From NCBI GenBank assembly GCA_020081605.1, contig JAHREC010000013.1, positions 620,001 through 684,000 on the forward strand: a stretch of 64,000 bases of DNA, written 5' to 3'. Positions 48,605-60,699 of this stretch are shown piece after piece. This DNA is from Albifimbria verrucaria. Taxonomy: Eukaryota; Ascomycota; Sordariomycetes; Hypocreales; Stachybotryaceae. The notes under the pieces were generated by a model. The model was not told the origin of the DNA. It saw only the letters and a program-made list of their open reading frames with translations, and did not search any database. Every line of letters begins with the position of its first letter. Position 1 is the first letter of the stretch. The position numbers were made by a program, and so were the translations under genes.

Positions 48605-51600
48605 GATGGCTTGTGAGACTGGTGTTTGTCTGAGTGACCGAAAGATGTCTGTTTGTCAAGGAAGAGAGGGTGGATGATGGTTGGAGGAAACTGAGATTGC
48701 TGCGAGGTGAAGAGGGTGAGTTATCGAAGGAGGTCGGGGACTTGAAAGCTTCTTATAAGTCTAGACTGGGCCACTCCGGTTCTATCCACACTCTGTGAAT
48801 GTGATTCCTTACAAGGGCACATCGAGACACACAGCCTGAAAAGCTAATGGCCGCAGCAACGCTCTGCCGTGATGGTACATGACGTAGCACGTGGAAATGT
48901 CGTATAATGGGTCTAGGAGCCCAGCCCAGCCCCGGTGAGAGCGCATGTTAGCACCACTGTCGTGGACCGTGCTACTGTGCACACCTCACTGCGTTGGCCA
49001 CCGCCGGCACTGCCCGGAGCAGCGACATCGATCTAGACCCATTGCCTGAATGGACGAGAGCTGTGAGAATTGTCCGCGCTGGTTAGGTAATACTTGTGCG
49101 TCTTATTGGAGAGCCCTGGTCAAAGATCGGCCCTAAAGGATCCATTATTACGCAGCAGAGTGGGTAGATCACTGGAGCATCAATTCGTATTCCTCAGGCC
49201 ATCCGTGATCCCGGAATCTACAGCACGTTGCCGCGTGACGATGGACTGACATCTTCATCACTCGGTTGTACGTGAGACGCAGATGCTCAAAACAGTATTT
49301 CCATTTGGAGTATTGGAGTATTGGAGACAAATCTGTCGGTGTGCGCGCGCTTCACCTGCAGGGCAGCAGCTCGTACCAGAACCATGCATCTGGAACCCTC
49401 AGGGTTCTAGGAAACCCGCAGAAGAGGCACCGCGAGGGATTGAGTTTGCCGGCTTACAGCTTCCGGCGCCATCCATGGTAAGCGCAGCTTTGGGGACAGT
49501 GGCGATCGCTGCCAAAGGAGCTGTCATGGTGGTTTGGGTGCCGCACAGGGTCTTCCGCGGGCGAGTCAAGACCACCCGCCAAAAGAAGGAAAAGTGCCTT
49601 CAGGCTCGGCTCAGGCTGGCCCGGGCTGTAGAGCTGCCAAGGCGCTGCCGTGAACCAGCCCTGCAGAGAGACGTCTTGGGGCGGCCCGTGTTGTCTTGGA
49701 GGCAAAGATTCCAAAATAGCAGTCTTACACCAATGCCGGGGCTGGTCTGCCGTGCTGATTTTACGAGTGTAAGCTATGAAAATATCATCCCAGCCTCCCC
49801 GCACAAATACAGTAATTGGCGAGTGTCTTATCCCACGGCGTTGGTGTGCGTGGTCGTATAAGCCTTCAACGCTTATCCGTGCGGCACAGTTGAGGCTTTG
49901 TCAAACTTTTCCGTAGGAATGGGAGGACCCTTGGATGCTACGATTCAGTGTAGGGAAAACAATTAAGGTCCGAACCTTGTACTACTCATGACAGCCGTGG
50001 GAACCTTTGCAAGGAATCCTCAGGTTTGCGGTGCTGGGGCATTGTTCTGTTCTCGGCATTTCGACACTCTGCATCAATGCAACCCTGCCTCTCGTCTACA
50101 GCAGGGCAGGGCATGGCAGGGCAGGGGCCCCTTGTGCCATGCCGTTAATGCAGCTGTATTGCCTCTCCACCTACTGCAGTGTTTTCCCTTTGGTTTGCGT
50201 GGCGGCGCAGCGCGTTGGACAAACAACTGTCTCGGACAGAACATTCCATTGCGGCTTGCCGACACGCATCGCGCGCGCAACCGGCACCAAGTCTTTAGGC
50301 AATTGGTAGTAAATACGAGAGGCGGCTGCAGAACCGCACTTTGCATCTTCTGGCACCCCAATGAGCATGTGCGAGAGCCCTGCCCTGCAGGACGTTGTTC
50401 ACATAACTTCATCGACCAGTCATTGCGGGGATCGCCGCATCGATGCGCTGTCGATACGAGATTTTCTAGCACATCCTCAACATAGTCATGAGAGCTGTTG
50501 ACACCAGTCAGATGACGGCCACGAGAGCTTTCGTTGTTTGTCGTGATGAAAATTTCGTAGCCCAGACCGCTCTCTGGGTGGTTGTGCGTCGCAACACCAC
50601 ATCATGCACCTGACCGACTGCCACACGATCTTTCAATGCTCTATGATGCCATTTTGATGTATTTGCCCAGAGGCAGCGTTAAAGAGGGTTAGGAAGGAAT
50701 AAGCCGGCCTATAGTTGTCAGTCCATATCGTACCCAGGCGTGCAATGCATCGAACTGGCCACATGGGGCTGTTCGGCGCGCAGACTGTCACACGTAGCAC
50801 GGTGCATAACATCGGTGACATGGGGTGATTGCTTTGAGATCATGTTGCGAGCAAACGCCTTCGCTTGTACATGCTTTCACAGCTGCATCCCAACTCCGCC
50901 GTTGCTTCCGGGATCGCAACCGGGGATCGCGCCGGAACCTCCCGGGGCGGGGCCGGGGTTTGCGTCTGCCTGAGAGCTGAACGAAGCCTCGTACATGCGC
51001 CTGAGGGCATATGCAGGTCAAAGGCGTATGCTTTCGCTGCAAACCTTCACTAGTTTGCACAAACTAAGCAATGACCGATGGGCCGCGACCTGTGGCTGCA
51101 CAGTTGCTGCAAGGCAGCCGTTCCTTCAGCGTATGTCCAGCGCTGCCTACAGATAGCGTGCATGGATTTATGACAAGATGGAAACGCATCCATCCCCCGG
51201 TCGCACTTCAGCGGCACAAACAGTCTTGTAGAGCCGCAGGCTGCTCGCTATCTTCAAAGCTCTCAGCATCTCTGCAGGGTAAGCTGGAGAACTTGGCTCA
51301 CAATTACGGCCCGGAACCGGAGACAAACACAGTGTCTTTGGACCGCAAGCCAAGGCAGCATGACGGAGAGTGGAGAGAATGAATGGGGCAGATGGGCGGA
51401 GGATGCGAAGATCCCAACTCGGATTTACTCGTTCCTGAAGCTAGATAGTAGGCTGATTGGGCGTTTCTGCAGAGAACTGAACAGATTCATGCCCACTCTG
51501 CCCCACGACAGAAACCAAGTAATTAGGAGAAACCGGTGTTCCAAGTAATGCGTGGCAACGTGGTGGTGCTGGTGTTCGTTGCTCATCCACGCAGTGATAA

Positions 51601-51804
51601 CCCCTCACTCAGTTCAGTTCAGTCCAATTCAACTCAACTCAACTCATCCAGAGAGGCTTGACTGGTTCAATCCGCCAACTATCGTGATTCTGGTTCTTTT
51701 GGTTAGCTCTAGTAAAGTTTGAGCCGCTGAGATACTGTTTTTACTTGTCACAACAAGGTCCAGCAAAGAAGATTTCGGCTAGCAATTCAGATTACCATTT
51801 GAAT
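48605..51804. other. large intergenic region, no gene supported
   Basis: 3.2 kb. Open frames at 49283-49861 (plus) and 49988-50485 (plus, with overlapping minus frames) have no signal, domain or plausible splice structure and GC-rich chance composition. A CAGTTCAG/CAACTCAACTC repeat lies at 51610-51648, just before the GH2 gene. Confidence 0.45.
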
Positions 51805-54022
51805 ATGGCCGCATCGTACCCTCGTCCAGACTTTGAGCGCGCTGCTCTGCGCTGGCAATCGCTCAATGGACCCTGGGATTTCATCTTCGATGACGAGGAT
51901 GTCGGTCTCAAGGAGAAGTGGCAGAGCTCAGGACTCCCCAAGTCTGCTGCGATCGCAAACAAGACGAGCGCAGCCCAGGGAAGCAGCTCAAACGAGAGCG
52001 ACAGCATCACCCAGCGCATAGCATCGGGCACCCAGGAACTGATCAAGAACAACATCCTTGCAAGAAGCGACAAGACCGCCAACCAGAAATGCAAGATTGA
52101 GGTGCCCTTCGTATTCCAATCCCCAGCCTCAGGCGTCAACGAGCAGGGCGTGCATGAGGTTCTTTGGTATGAGCGCAATATTTCCGACATTCGAACCTCG
52201 GAGGAGAAGACCCAGGGTCGTCGTGTCATCCTTCGGTTCGGCGCTGTTGACTACGAGGCCAAGGTCTGGGTCGATGGCCACTACGTTGGTGGCCACCGCG
52301 GTGGTCATGTGCCCTTCGAACTGGATGTTACGGATGCCTTTGATACAGGGCTGGCTGCGGCTGCTGGTGTCTCGACATCGCACCGAGTTACCATTCGCGT
52401 CTATGACTCAGCTTATGACTTGACTCAGCCCAGAGGAAAGCAGTACTGGGGTGCTAAGCCAGAGAGCATCTTCTACACCCCTCAGGTGGCATCTGGCAAT
52501 CTGTGTGGCTCGAGGTCGTTCCCACGGCTCGCATCGCTGATAGCAGCCATGGCACTATCATTCGATCAAATGATATTGACTCTGGCAAAGTGCAGAGCAC
52601 AATCGCTGTCGCTGGACGACAGGTTGGGCAGGCCTGCGGCATTGAGATCGAAGCCAAGTTTGCTGGACTGTCCGTCGCCAAATCTGCCCGCAAGGATCTT
52701 CCCAAGGATGCAAACCACGTCGAGGTCGAGGTTGACACTCGTCTTTCAGAGGACCTGAGGTCTAAGCTTCCTAGCAGTGTGACCCAGTCTGCGCCTTTGG
52801 ACAACGATCGTGCTTGGCGAAACGGCGTCGCCCTCTGGTCTCCCGAGCACCCGCAGCTCTACGATCTGACTATTCGACTCATCGACACCGTGACTGGAAA
52901 CACGCTGGACGAGATCTCAACCACAACTGGTATGCGATCCTTGAACTGGACCAAGGGTGATGGCACATGGAGACTCAACGATAAGCCCTACTTCCAAGCG
53001 CTTTGCCTGGATCAAGGTTACTGGCCCGACACCTTCATGACTCCTCCTAATGCCGAGAGCACCAAGGTCGACATTGAGCTAGCCAAGAAGATGGGCTTTA
53101 ACGGTTGCAGAAAGCACCAAAAGGTTGAGGATCCCCTCTTCTACTACTGGGCCGACAAGCTTGGATATTTGGTGTGGGCTGAGATGGCCAACGCGTACCA
53201 ATTTAGCGAGGAGTATGTCGACCGATTCAACCAGGAATGGATTGAGTCTATGAAGCTCGCCATCAACCATCCCTCTGTTGTTACCTGGACCCCAGTTAAC
53301 GAGAGTTGGGGTTACACTTCACTCAAGGATAACATTCAGCAGCGCAACCATATTCGCGCTCTCTACTACATGACCAAGTGCGTAATCTAGCCAGACAAAT
53401 GTCCAAACTATTCACTGACAATTTGTAAATAGGAGCCTCGACGGCACGCGCAGCATCAACGACAATTGTGGTTGGGAGCACGTCTGTACCGACCTCACCA
53501 CTTTCCACGATTATGCGGATGGGCCTCAACTGGAGAAGACATGCGCCGACTTTAATGCCATTTTGGACAAGAAGGCCGGGCGAGATCTTTTCGTTGCCGA
53601 GGTTCCTGGCTCTGACAATGGCGCTAAGCATCTCCCTGGTGCACCTATTATGTGCACTGAATTCGGCGGTGTCAATATCGCGGCCGCAAAGAAGGAGGGT
53701 AAAGATGGAGAAGATGAGCGTGAATGGGGCTACACCACTGCTACGGATCCTGAAGATCTTCTGAAGAGAGTCGAGAAGCTGGTCAAGGCCGTGACGAACG
53801 GCGGCCACTGCTGCGCGTTTGTCTACACACAATTGTGAGTCATGACCCAATAATCCGTGCGATGATAACATGAAAGCCTAACAAAATGTGTTCTACAGTA
53901 CCGATATCGAACAGGAGGCCAATGGATTGTACTCGTTTGACCGAAAAGAGAAGCTGGACTCGACTCGTGTCAAGGCACTGATAGATGAAGCGGTACAGCA
54001 GTATTACGCAAAGGTAAACTAA
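51805..54022 (+). CDS. glycoside hydrolase family 2 protein (beta-galactosidase/beta-mannosidase/glucuronidase type)
   Basis: 699 residues, three exons (introns 53378-53432 and 53835-53898). ATG 51805 (MAASYPRPDFERAALRWQSLNGPWDF) fits GH2 N-termini. The sugar-binding jelly roll includes VHEVLWYERN, RVILRFGAVDYEAKVWVDGH and GGHRGGHVPFELDVT. A beta-sandwich is followed by a TIM barrel. The likely acid/base Glu is in VVTWTPVNESWGYTS and the nucleophile Glu in APIMCTEFGG. There is no signal peptide, so it is probably intracellular. A break at about 52478-52481 (CCCC) between FYTP and GGIWQSVWLEV needs one base. All exon phases then close. The exact substrate cannot be fixed from sequence. Confidence 0.92.
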
Positions 54023-54721
54023 TTCACCTGCAGGCCGCCCGAGGGCCTCCTGCAGAGCCTTGGCATGAAGTGCTCATAGGTCAAGGCGGTTGGAGCCTGA
54101 TGCGACTGTAACTCTGTGTTGGTTGTCGACGTCCTCGCAGGAACGTTGTCGGCTGCTCCGGATTTTAGGCAGGCAATTCAAGATTAACGCCCACTAAACA
54201 TTTCTCCACTGGCACCAGTTGGTTCCTGTAATGCTCCATTTTACCGTAGTATTGCATTATCGCTAGCATGGTATTGAAACGAGGCGGCGAATCTAATCCA
54301 CAAAGACTTCTGGACAAGTAGAGTAAAGGGAAGCCCATACATTGGCCTGAATTATGGCCTCGCCCTGCTTGAGTTGGAAGACCCAAGAAATGCGCTGATT
54401 TTCAATCTCATTGGCCCTTTGCTTGGGGCTGGGGAGGCCGGCAATAACACCATGCCGGAGGCCTTCCAATGCTGACTTGGCAGCCACGTCATTTACGTGG
54501 CATCACCATTCTTGCGCCTAGCAGTTATTTTAAGAGTTTATGAGGAGTTTACATTCTGAAGTTTTAAATTAGGAGATGATACATATATAGTGAGGGTCCA
54601 TGTGTAGCCGAGGGAGCTTGGCAACTCAGCCAATTCTCAATTGAGCATCACCCTTTCGATTGAACTCGTCTTGAGTCAACTTAATCCATCAACAAGGCCA
54701 AAGAAACGCCCAAAAAGAAAC
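54023..54721. other. intergenic
   Basis: 700 nt between GH2 and the deaminase gene, AT-rich near the latter. No gene seen. Confidence 0.5.
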
Positions 54722-56430
54722 ATGGCAAAGACACCGCGACTAGATCCTTACGAAAAACTAATCAAGCGTCTGTTTGAGTCTATTTTTGTCCTCAAAGCAC
54801 TGGGGAAAACCCAAGATCAACACAGGCTGAGGCGTCATAATCCTGATGACGCAGTAGCTGTCAGACGCCGTTTTCTCACAAATCTGGCTTGCGTTTGTGA
54901 TGTTGATACTGCCGGGAAAAGCGTCACGGCTGTGGCTGTTGAGGACCTTGACGAAGAATACAAGTTTTGGGTGGCCTGCAACAGTAGCAACCAACCTGAT
55001 GTTGTTGAGTTTCTCAACATAGTACTGGCAGTCTTGAAAAGATACCCATCCAGAAATAATGAAGATAAAGTTACAGTGCAAGAAACTCTCACTCGTCAAT
55101 GCATTACGTTTTCTGAAAAGCGGATTCGCGACGAGGCAAGAATTCTCTCCAATGCCGCAGAGAAATGCATAAAAATATCAATGAGGATACATCCATATTA
55201 CTCGGAGAAGATGGTAAGCAAATGACAATGAAAGAGCTTCAATGGATTCGGCTGACTGTCCTATTTGTCTTTCAGCTTCTGAAATTAAGCTGTGGTTAAG
55301 TCGTTTTGTGAGGCGAGGAAAGCCTTTTGATGGATACGCAATCTGCCGCAGATCCTACGAAGAACGCCGTGCTATTCCGATGAGCATAATAAAAAACTTG
55401 CCACAGCTCCTCAGGATGGTTCGAACCCAGGGCAGATAACTAAAGACTTTAGGCGGTTCAAACATGTCAACGGACGGCTCGCAAGACAAATCAAGGTTCC
55501 TCAGCAGCTGTGCGAGGACGTCGGCCACGTTATGAAATTCCTTGATTGCTACCGAGTTGCTCGCATTAAGCCACCACAAGCTGCACCTCGACCTGCAGCA
55601 GACGATCTGGCAACCTTTGATGCCATCCTAAACCGGATGATTCAACCTCACGATAAGCGCAAGGAAAGAATACAAGAAAAGTTCATGATTGAAAATCAGC
55701 GGCTGGAAATAGAAAAAAGATCAATGAAGAGTATGATGAGTCAAAGTCCAGGGCTTATGTGCATGCAGAAATACAAATGCTTGACTACTTCTGGCTGGGA
55801 GGTGAAAGATGTCGCAAATTCGCAGCGAAAGATAAATTTATAGCTTGCAGCAAACCAGCCTGCTTCTGCTGCAGGTTGTACTTCGAAAACCATCCTGCAG
55901 ATTTTGTTAAGCCGGACAGCCATGACAACATATATTCTACATGGAGTCCTGTACACTTTCAGCCAAGCGAAGAGGAATATCAAGAGAGAAAAGCCCAGAA
56001 TGTGCGCAATGGGAAGAAGAAGCAACGTGCCAATTATAGCGAAGATTATCAGGAGCGGCGGAACATCTTGATTGCCGTGAACAGGGCAATCTGTGTCACA
56101 GCTTTTCAAAGGGTCCTAAGCCCTGGCAGTTTCCCAGGCACGCATAGAGATTCAGTGACCGGCACAACTGAGTCCATCAATGGAAATGCAGTTAATGATG
56201 ACAATTCGTCAGATATGGCTGAGTATTGGGACATAGATAGTAGTTCCGAGCTAGGTATGTCTATTTTCATAATTTCATTTCTCATGCCTGATATTACTTC
56301 CATTATAAGCCCGCTGCTAACAAGTGTGCATCCAGAAATGACACCATCTGAGTCGACAGAAAGTTTCATGGAAACTCAGAATAACCAGGATGATGAGATT
56401 GATGATGAGGGTGGCGGAGTAGCTCTATAG
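54722..56430 (+). CDS. fungal deaminase-superfamily protein (OTT_1508-like), frame broken in the middle
   Basis: ATG 54722 starts MAKTPRLDPYEKLIKRLFES. The N-terminal half reads RRRFLTNLACVCDVD then YKFWVACNSS, a region that commonly precedes the deaminase domain in fungal members. The C-terminal half holds the zinc-deaminase motifs: HAEIQMLDYFW (His ligand and catalytic Glu) and CSKPACFCCRLYF (paired Cys ligands). This HAE...PCxxC-like arrangement fits the OTT_1508-like nucleic-acid deaminases described as related to bacterial toxin deaminases; fungal expansions have no known target. An intron probably starts at about 55213. Between 55260 and 55760 the frame changes at least twice (one change near 55720, probably one missing base), so the central part is unresolved. 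Acidic C-tail (DDEIDDEGGG). Confidence 0.72.
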
Positions 56431-57593
56431 CATCGTACCCAGATGCAACACCTCTGGCAAACATGGGGAATCTGGGTTAGCAAGTTGATCTATCAGAGAA
56501 ACAGACATGGGTGCTAGTCGGAATTGTCACGGATAGTGTGGAGTGCAGAGCAAGAATGGGTCTTTGTCAGGGAATGTGCTGGATCGTGTCTTTCTGAAGT
56601 ACATGGTATTCACCCTTTTTCTAAACAGTTTAGTTGATATTGTTAGTCAGAAATACTTGTGTTTCATATCTATTAGACCGATCTTTTGGCGAAGTTTGCT
56701 GGCCTGCTGTCCGTATTACTCATGGGGGCAGAATTTTCACAAAAAGCAATGAAACCCTTCCCTGGTTGCTTGCTTGAAACCAGCCTCGATTGATATCATT
56801 CAAAACTCAATGTTGTCTGTTCTGATTGTATTAGTTTCATAGCTCATCTATTGTCGCTCAATAGGTGATCCTTCGCTGTCTTGACCCTTCGGACTTTCTT
56901 GTCTGTCTGAATGGTCGTTCTGTGAGTCTTTTCCTACTTGTAAAGCTTCTACCAAAAGCCCTCCTGGACTCCAACCTCACTCATCTCCATTCGTGTCCAC
57001 CACTAGCCAGGCAGGCTCCACACGATGCCTTTGGTACGGACCGGATGCGTGTCCCGGGTAATGTTTCCCGGCTTGGGATGTGCGGGAGCCGGACCTTTGA
57101 CATGCAGGGGACCAACACAAACTAGCTGCAACGGGTATAGACCTGGTCAATAAGCTTCATCTGCCTTGTTTTGTTTCTTGCAGGATTGCTGTCATCAGAC
57201 CTTTGGGTCCATCCTCACTCCCGTTACACCCGTCCAATTCCCTCCATCTCGGTGGTGTTGTTACACTTTACTAACAAGCAATTGCTGTCTCCCCACCCGA
57301 CACCACGGAAAACACCCCGATTCGATCTGCACAGGTGCTGGTCTTCTCACCGCTTGATGCCTGGCCCCGTGCCAAGCTCGAAAAGTGTTGTCTGCAACGT
57401 CACAGCTACCACATGGCCGACCCGTTGTGATGCTGAAGTTGATCGTCGTCTTTGCGAACGTCTAAGCCGCCATTGTGGTTCTATCGGTCCATTGATAGGC
57501 CGAGAGCAGTGATAAAGGAAACTGCCCATAAAGCCAGAAGATTCCGATTGCTGAGGCGCGCCTACATTGCCTCTTCAGTCACTGGTGAACACC
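56431..57593. other. intergenic / GH3 promoter
   Basis: 1.16 kb. Only short frames. CT- and CA-rich tracts precede the GH3 ATG. No gene seen. Confidence 0.5.
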
Positions 57594-60141
57594 ATGTTGT
57601 CGAATGGACAAGCCTTGCTTTGGGGCCTTCTGCTGCCCACTTTAGCCTTAGGGAAGGCTGTATCGCCGCCCGTCTACCCATCGCGTAAGTGCTTCCCGTG
57701 GTTTCCGCTTCTGTGGATATTTGATGATGCTAACTTACTGAAGCACCCGGCAAGGGAACCGGGCAATGGGAGCGCGCGTATGCCAGTGCGAGAGCCCTCG
57801 TCGGCCAGATGACATTGGAAGAGAAAGCAAACGTAACCCGTGGCTTTACCTCTGACAATATCTGCGCCGGGAACTCTGGGTCAGTGCCACGCCTCAATTG
57901 GCCCGGCATGTGCCTTCACGACGCTGGTAATGGTGTCAGAGCAACGGACCTGGTGAACTCGTACCCTTCCGCCATTCATGTCGGTGCGAGCTGGGATAAG
58001 AACCTCACATACCAGAGAGGGTACTACATGGGAAAGGAGTTCAAGGCTAAAGGAGGTATGCGATAGATGCGTGTGACATTTACTGCTACGTTGATCAGGC
58101 TGACGAGTTGGCATAGTCAATGTCGTGCTGGGACCCAATGCAGGGCCTTTGGGGAGGACGCCTCTTGGGGGCCGCAATTGGGAAGGCTTCACTGTTGATC
58201 CATATTTGTCGGGACAGCTCAACGCCGAAACCATCATTGGCCACCAAGATGCCGGTGTTATCGCCAATATCAAGGTAAGCCGTCGCTGAGGAGTCGTTAT
58301 GCGTTTGTCTAATGGTCAATTGGCAGCACTTCATTGCAAATGAGCAAGAGACTTACCGAAGGCCTTATTTCGGAGTAGAGGCAGCTTCTTCCAACGTTGA
58401 CGACAAGACCCTCCATGAATTCTACTTATGGCCTTTTGTGGACTCGGTGAAGGCCGGTGTGGCTTCCGTAATGTGCTCCTACAACCGAATCAACAACACA
58501 TACGGCTGCATGAACAGCAAGCTCATGAATGGAGTTCTCAAGACGGAGCTCGAATTTGACGGCTTCGTATTGCTTGACTGGAATGCTCAACACAACGTCA
58601 ATAGTGCCAATGCTGGCTTAGACATGGTTATGCCACTTGGTGGTTCTTTGGAGCAAACCTCACTGCTGCAGTTAACAATGGCACAGTCAGCGAACAGAGG
58701 CTCACCGATATGGCGACAAGGTACAAGGGACCCAATAGAAGGCTTATGACGTGCTGAGCTGATTTGTTCTAGAATTATTGCCGCATGGTATCATGTTGGC
58801 CAAGACTCTGACTTTCCAAGACCTGGTATTGGCATGAAGAACCTCACCCAGCCTCACGAACAAGTTGATGCTCGAATTCCCGAGTCAGACCCTGTCCTCC
58901 TTGAAGGCGCCATAGCGGGACATGTGCTTTTGAAGAATGAGAATAAGGCATTGCCATTTAAAAAGAAGCCGACAATGCTTTCCGTATACGGCTACGACGC
59001 AACAGTGCCAGCAACCAAGAATACCGATGTTCTCTTCCAGCTAGGCTACACCTCCTCGAAAGAGATGGCCCAAGCTGTCCTTGGAACAGAGCAGCATTTC
59101 GACCAGGCAGCTAGAGGAGGCACCATTGTGACCGGTGGACGTGCAGGTGCGAATGCGCCCGCTTATATGATTGATGTGAGTTGACACCTACTGGCTCGTT
59201 GAGTCGTGCTGACCTCGCCCTAGCCCTTGAATGCAATTCAACAGCGAGCTGTTATTGACAAGACTTGGGTCAACTGGGATCTTACTTCGTTTAACCCTGA
59301 TGTCAACGCGGCGTCTGATGCATGCTTAGTCTTCATCAATGCCATCGCGACGGAAGGGTGGGACCGCGATGGTCTTCACGATGACTTCAGTGATGGCTTG
59401 GTGCTCAACGTCGCATCTAAATGCCCCAACACCATTGTGGTCATACACGCCGCAGGAGTCCGTCTTGTCGATCAATGGATTGAGCACCCCAACATCACCG
59501 CCGCCATCATCGCCCACCTTCCGGGCCAGGACAGTGGCACCGCTTTAGTAAAGCTTTTGTACGGCGAAGCTGGCTTCTCAGGCAAGCTGCCTTACACAAT
59601 CGCCAAGAACGAGAGTGATTACAGTGTATATAAGCCATGTGGTCGTACCAGCCCCGAAGATATGGACCCGCAGTGCGATTATACCGAAGGAGTCTATGTT
59701 GACTATCGGGACTTTGACGCTAAGAATATCACTCCTCGCTATGAGTTTGGTTACGGGCTCAGCTATACCACTTTCAATTACTCATCGGTCTCTTTTAAGC
59801 CAACTCCAAATGCAAAGGCTGGAGACCAAGGCAGCCTGTGGGATATCGCTGCTCATGTCGAAGCTACCATCGCCAACAGCGGCGAGGTCGCAGGACAAGA
59901 AATTGTCCAATTATACATTGCAATTCCCAACAGCCCACCGAAGCAGCTGCGCGGCTTTGAGAAAATTCACCTTGCTCCAGGCGAGTCGGCAACAGTCGAG
60001 TTCGACATCACGAGGCGTGATCTGAGCATTTGGAATGTAGAAACACAGAAATGGGAAGTACAAGCAGGTAACTACAAAGTCTTTATTGGGGCCAGCAGCA
60101 GGGATATTAGGCTGGATGAGCAAATTACCATTAGCGAGTAG
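57594..60141 (+). CDS. secreted glycoside hydrolase family 3 (beta-glucosidase-like)
   Basis: 758 residues, six exons (introns 57685-57743, 58056-58116, 58275-58326, 58721-58772, 59176-59223). The signal peptide is [20 protein letters not shown]. The (beta/alpha)8 domain includes [33 protein letters not shown] and [12 protein letters not shown]. The nucleophile Asp lies in [12 protein letters not shown], which departs from the usual SDW in having Leu before DW. The alpha/beta sandwich ([20 protein letters not shown]) and a C-terminal fibronectin III-like domain ([17 protein letters not shown] to TISE) complete a standard three-domain beta-glucosidase. It releases glucose from beta-glucosides or cello-oligosaccharides outside the cell. 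One break at about 58647-58649 (TTT) needs one base; phases then close. Confidence 0.93.
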
Positions 60142-60699
60142 GATCTACATTCTCTTTGTATTTATTAACGTTAATTAATACTTTTATATCTTCGGCTATA
60201 AAATTCTCTTCTTCACATACAAGGATCTCTTTGCCTTGTCCAAATTGTAGGGCGCGGTGAACTGTGAAGACACATATGTACTTGCATAATCCATTTGACT
60301 TGCTACACATTTTTAAGTCTGTAACGGCTATTTTATAGTGCAACGAGCATTTGGATGGCCTAGTTACGAGCTGGAATTGCACATAGCTACACAATGGTCT
60401 TCTCCCAGCACATGGGCTCTTTGTCTTCCTGGTACCACGCGATAGCGAAGGCGAAATTGACTGATGTTAATTGATCATGTATATCTAATGCCCTGCGGGG
60501 GTCATTGTGGCTGGTGTCCAATGCGACCTAATCCACTTCAAATGGTGCATCTTACATTCTGTCTGCCTAACACCCTGAACCTTTCTTCTGGTCATCTCTC
60601 TCTCCATAGTTATTCTGTTGATCTATGATACTATCTCCTCCTATTCTAAAGCTGTTATATATGACTTGAGCTCACTACTGACGATACAGTCTTTCTCCA
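60142..60699. other. intergenic
   Basis: About 560 nt, AT-rich 3' region of the GH3 gene and promoter of the next gene. Nothing else seen. Confidence 0.5.

Noticed and set aside
49283..50485. Two plus-strand frames of 165-192 codons
   Set aside because: Both strands are open there, there is no signal peptide, domain or splice pattern, and the products look like chance translation.
55405..55425. GGTTCGAACCC, a tRNA B-box-like sequence
   Set aside because: No acceptor, D or anticodon stem can be formed around it, and it lies in the deaminase coding region.
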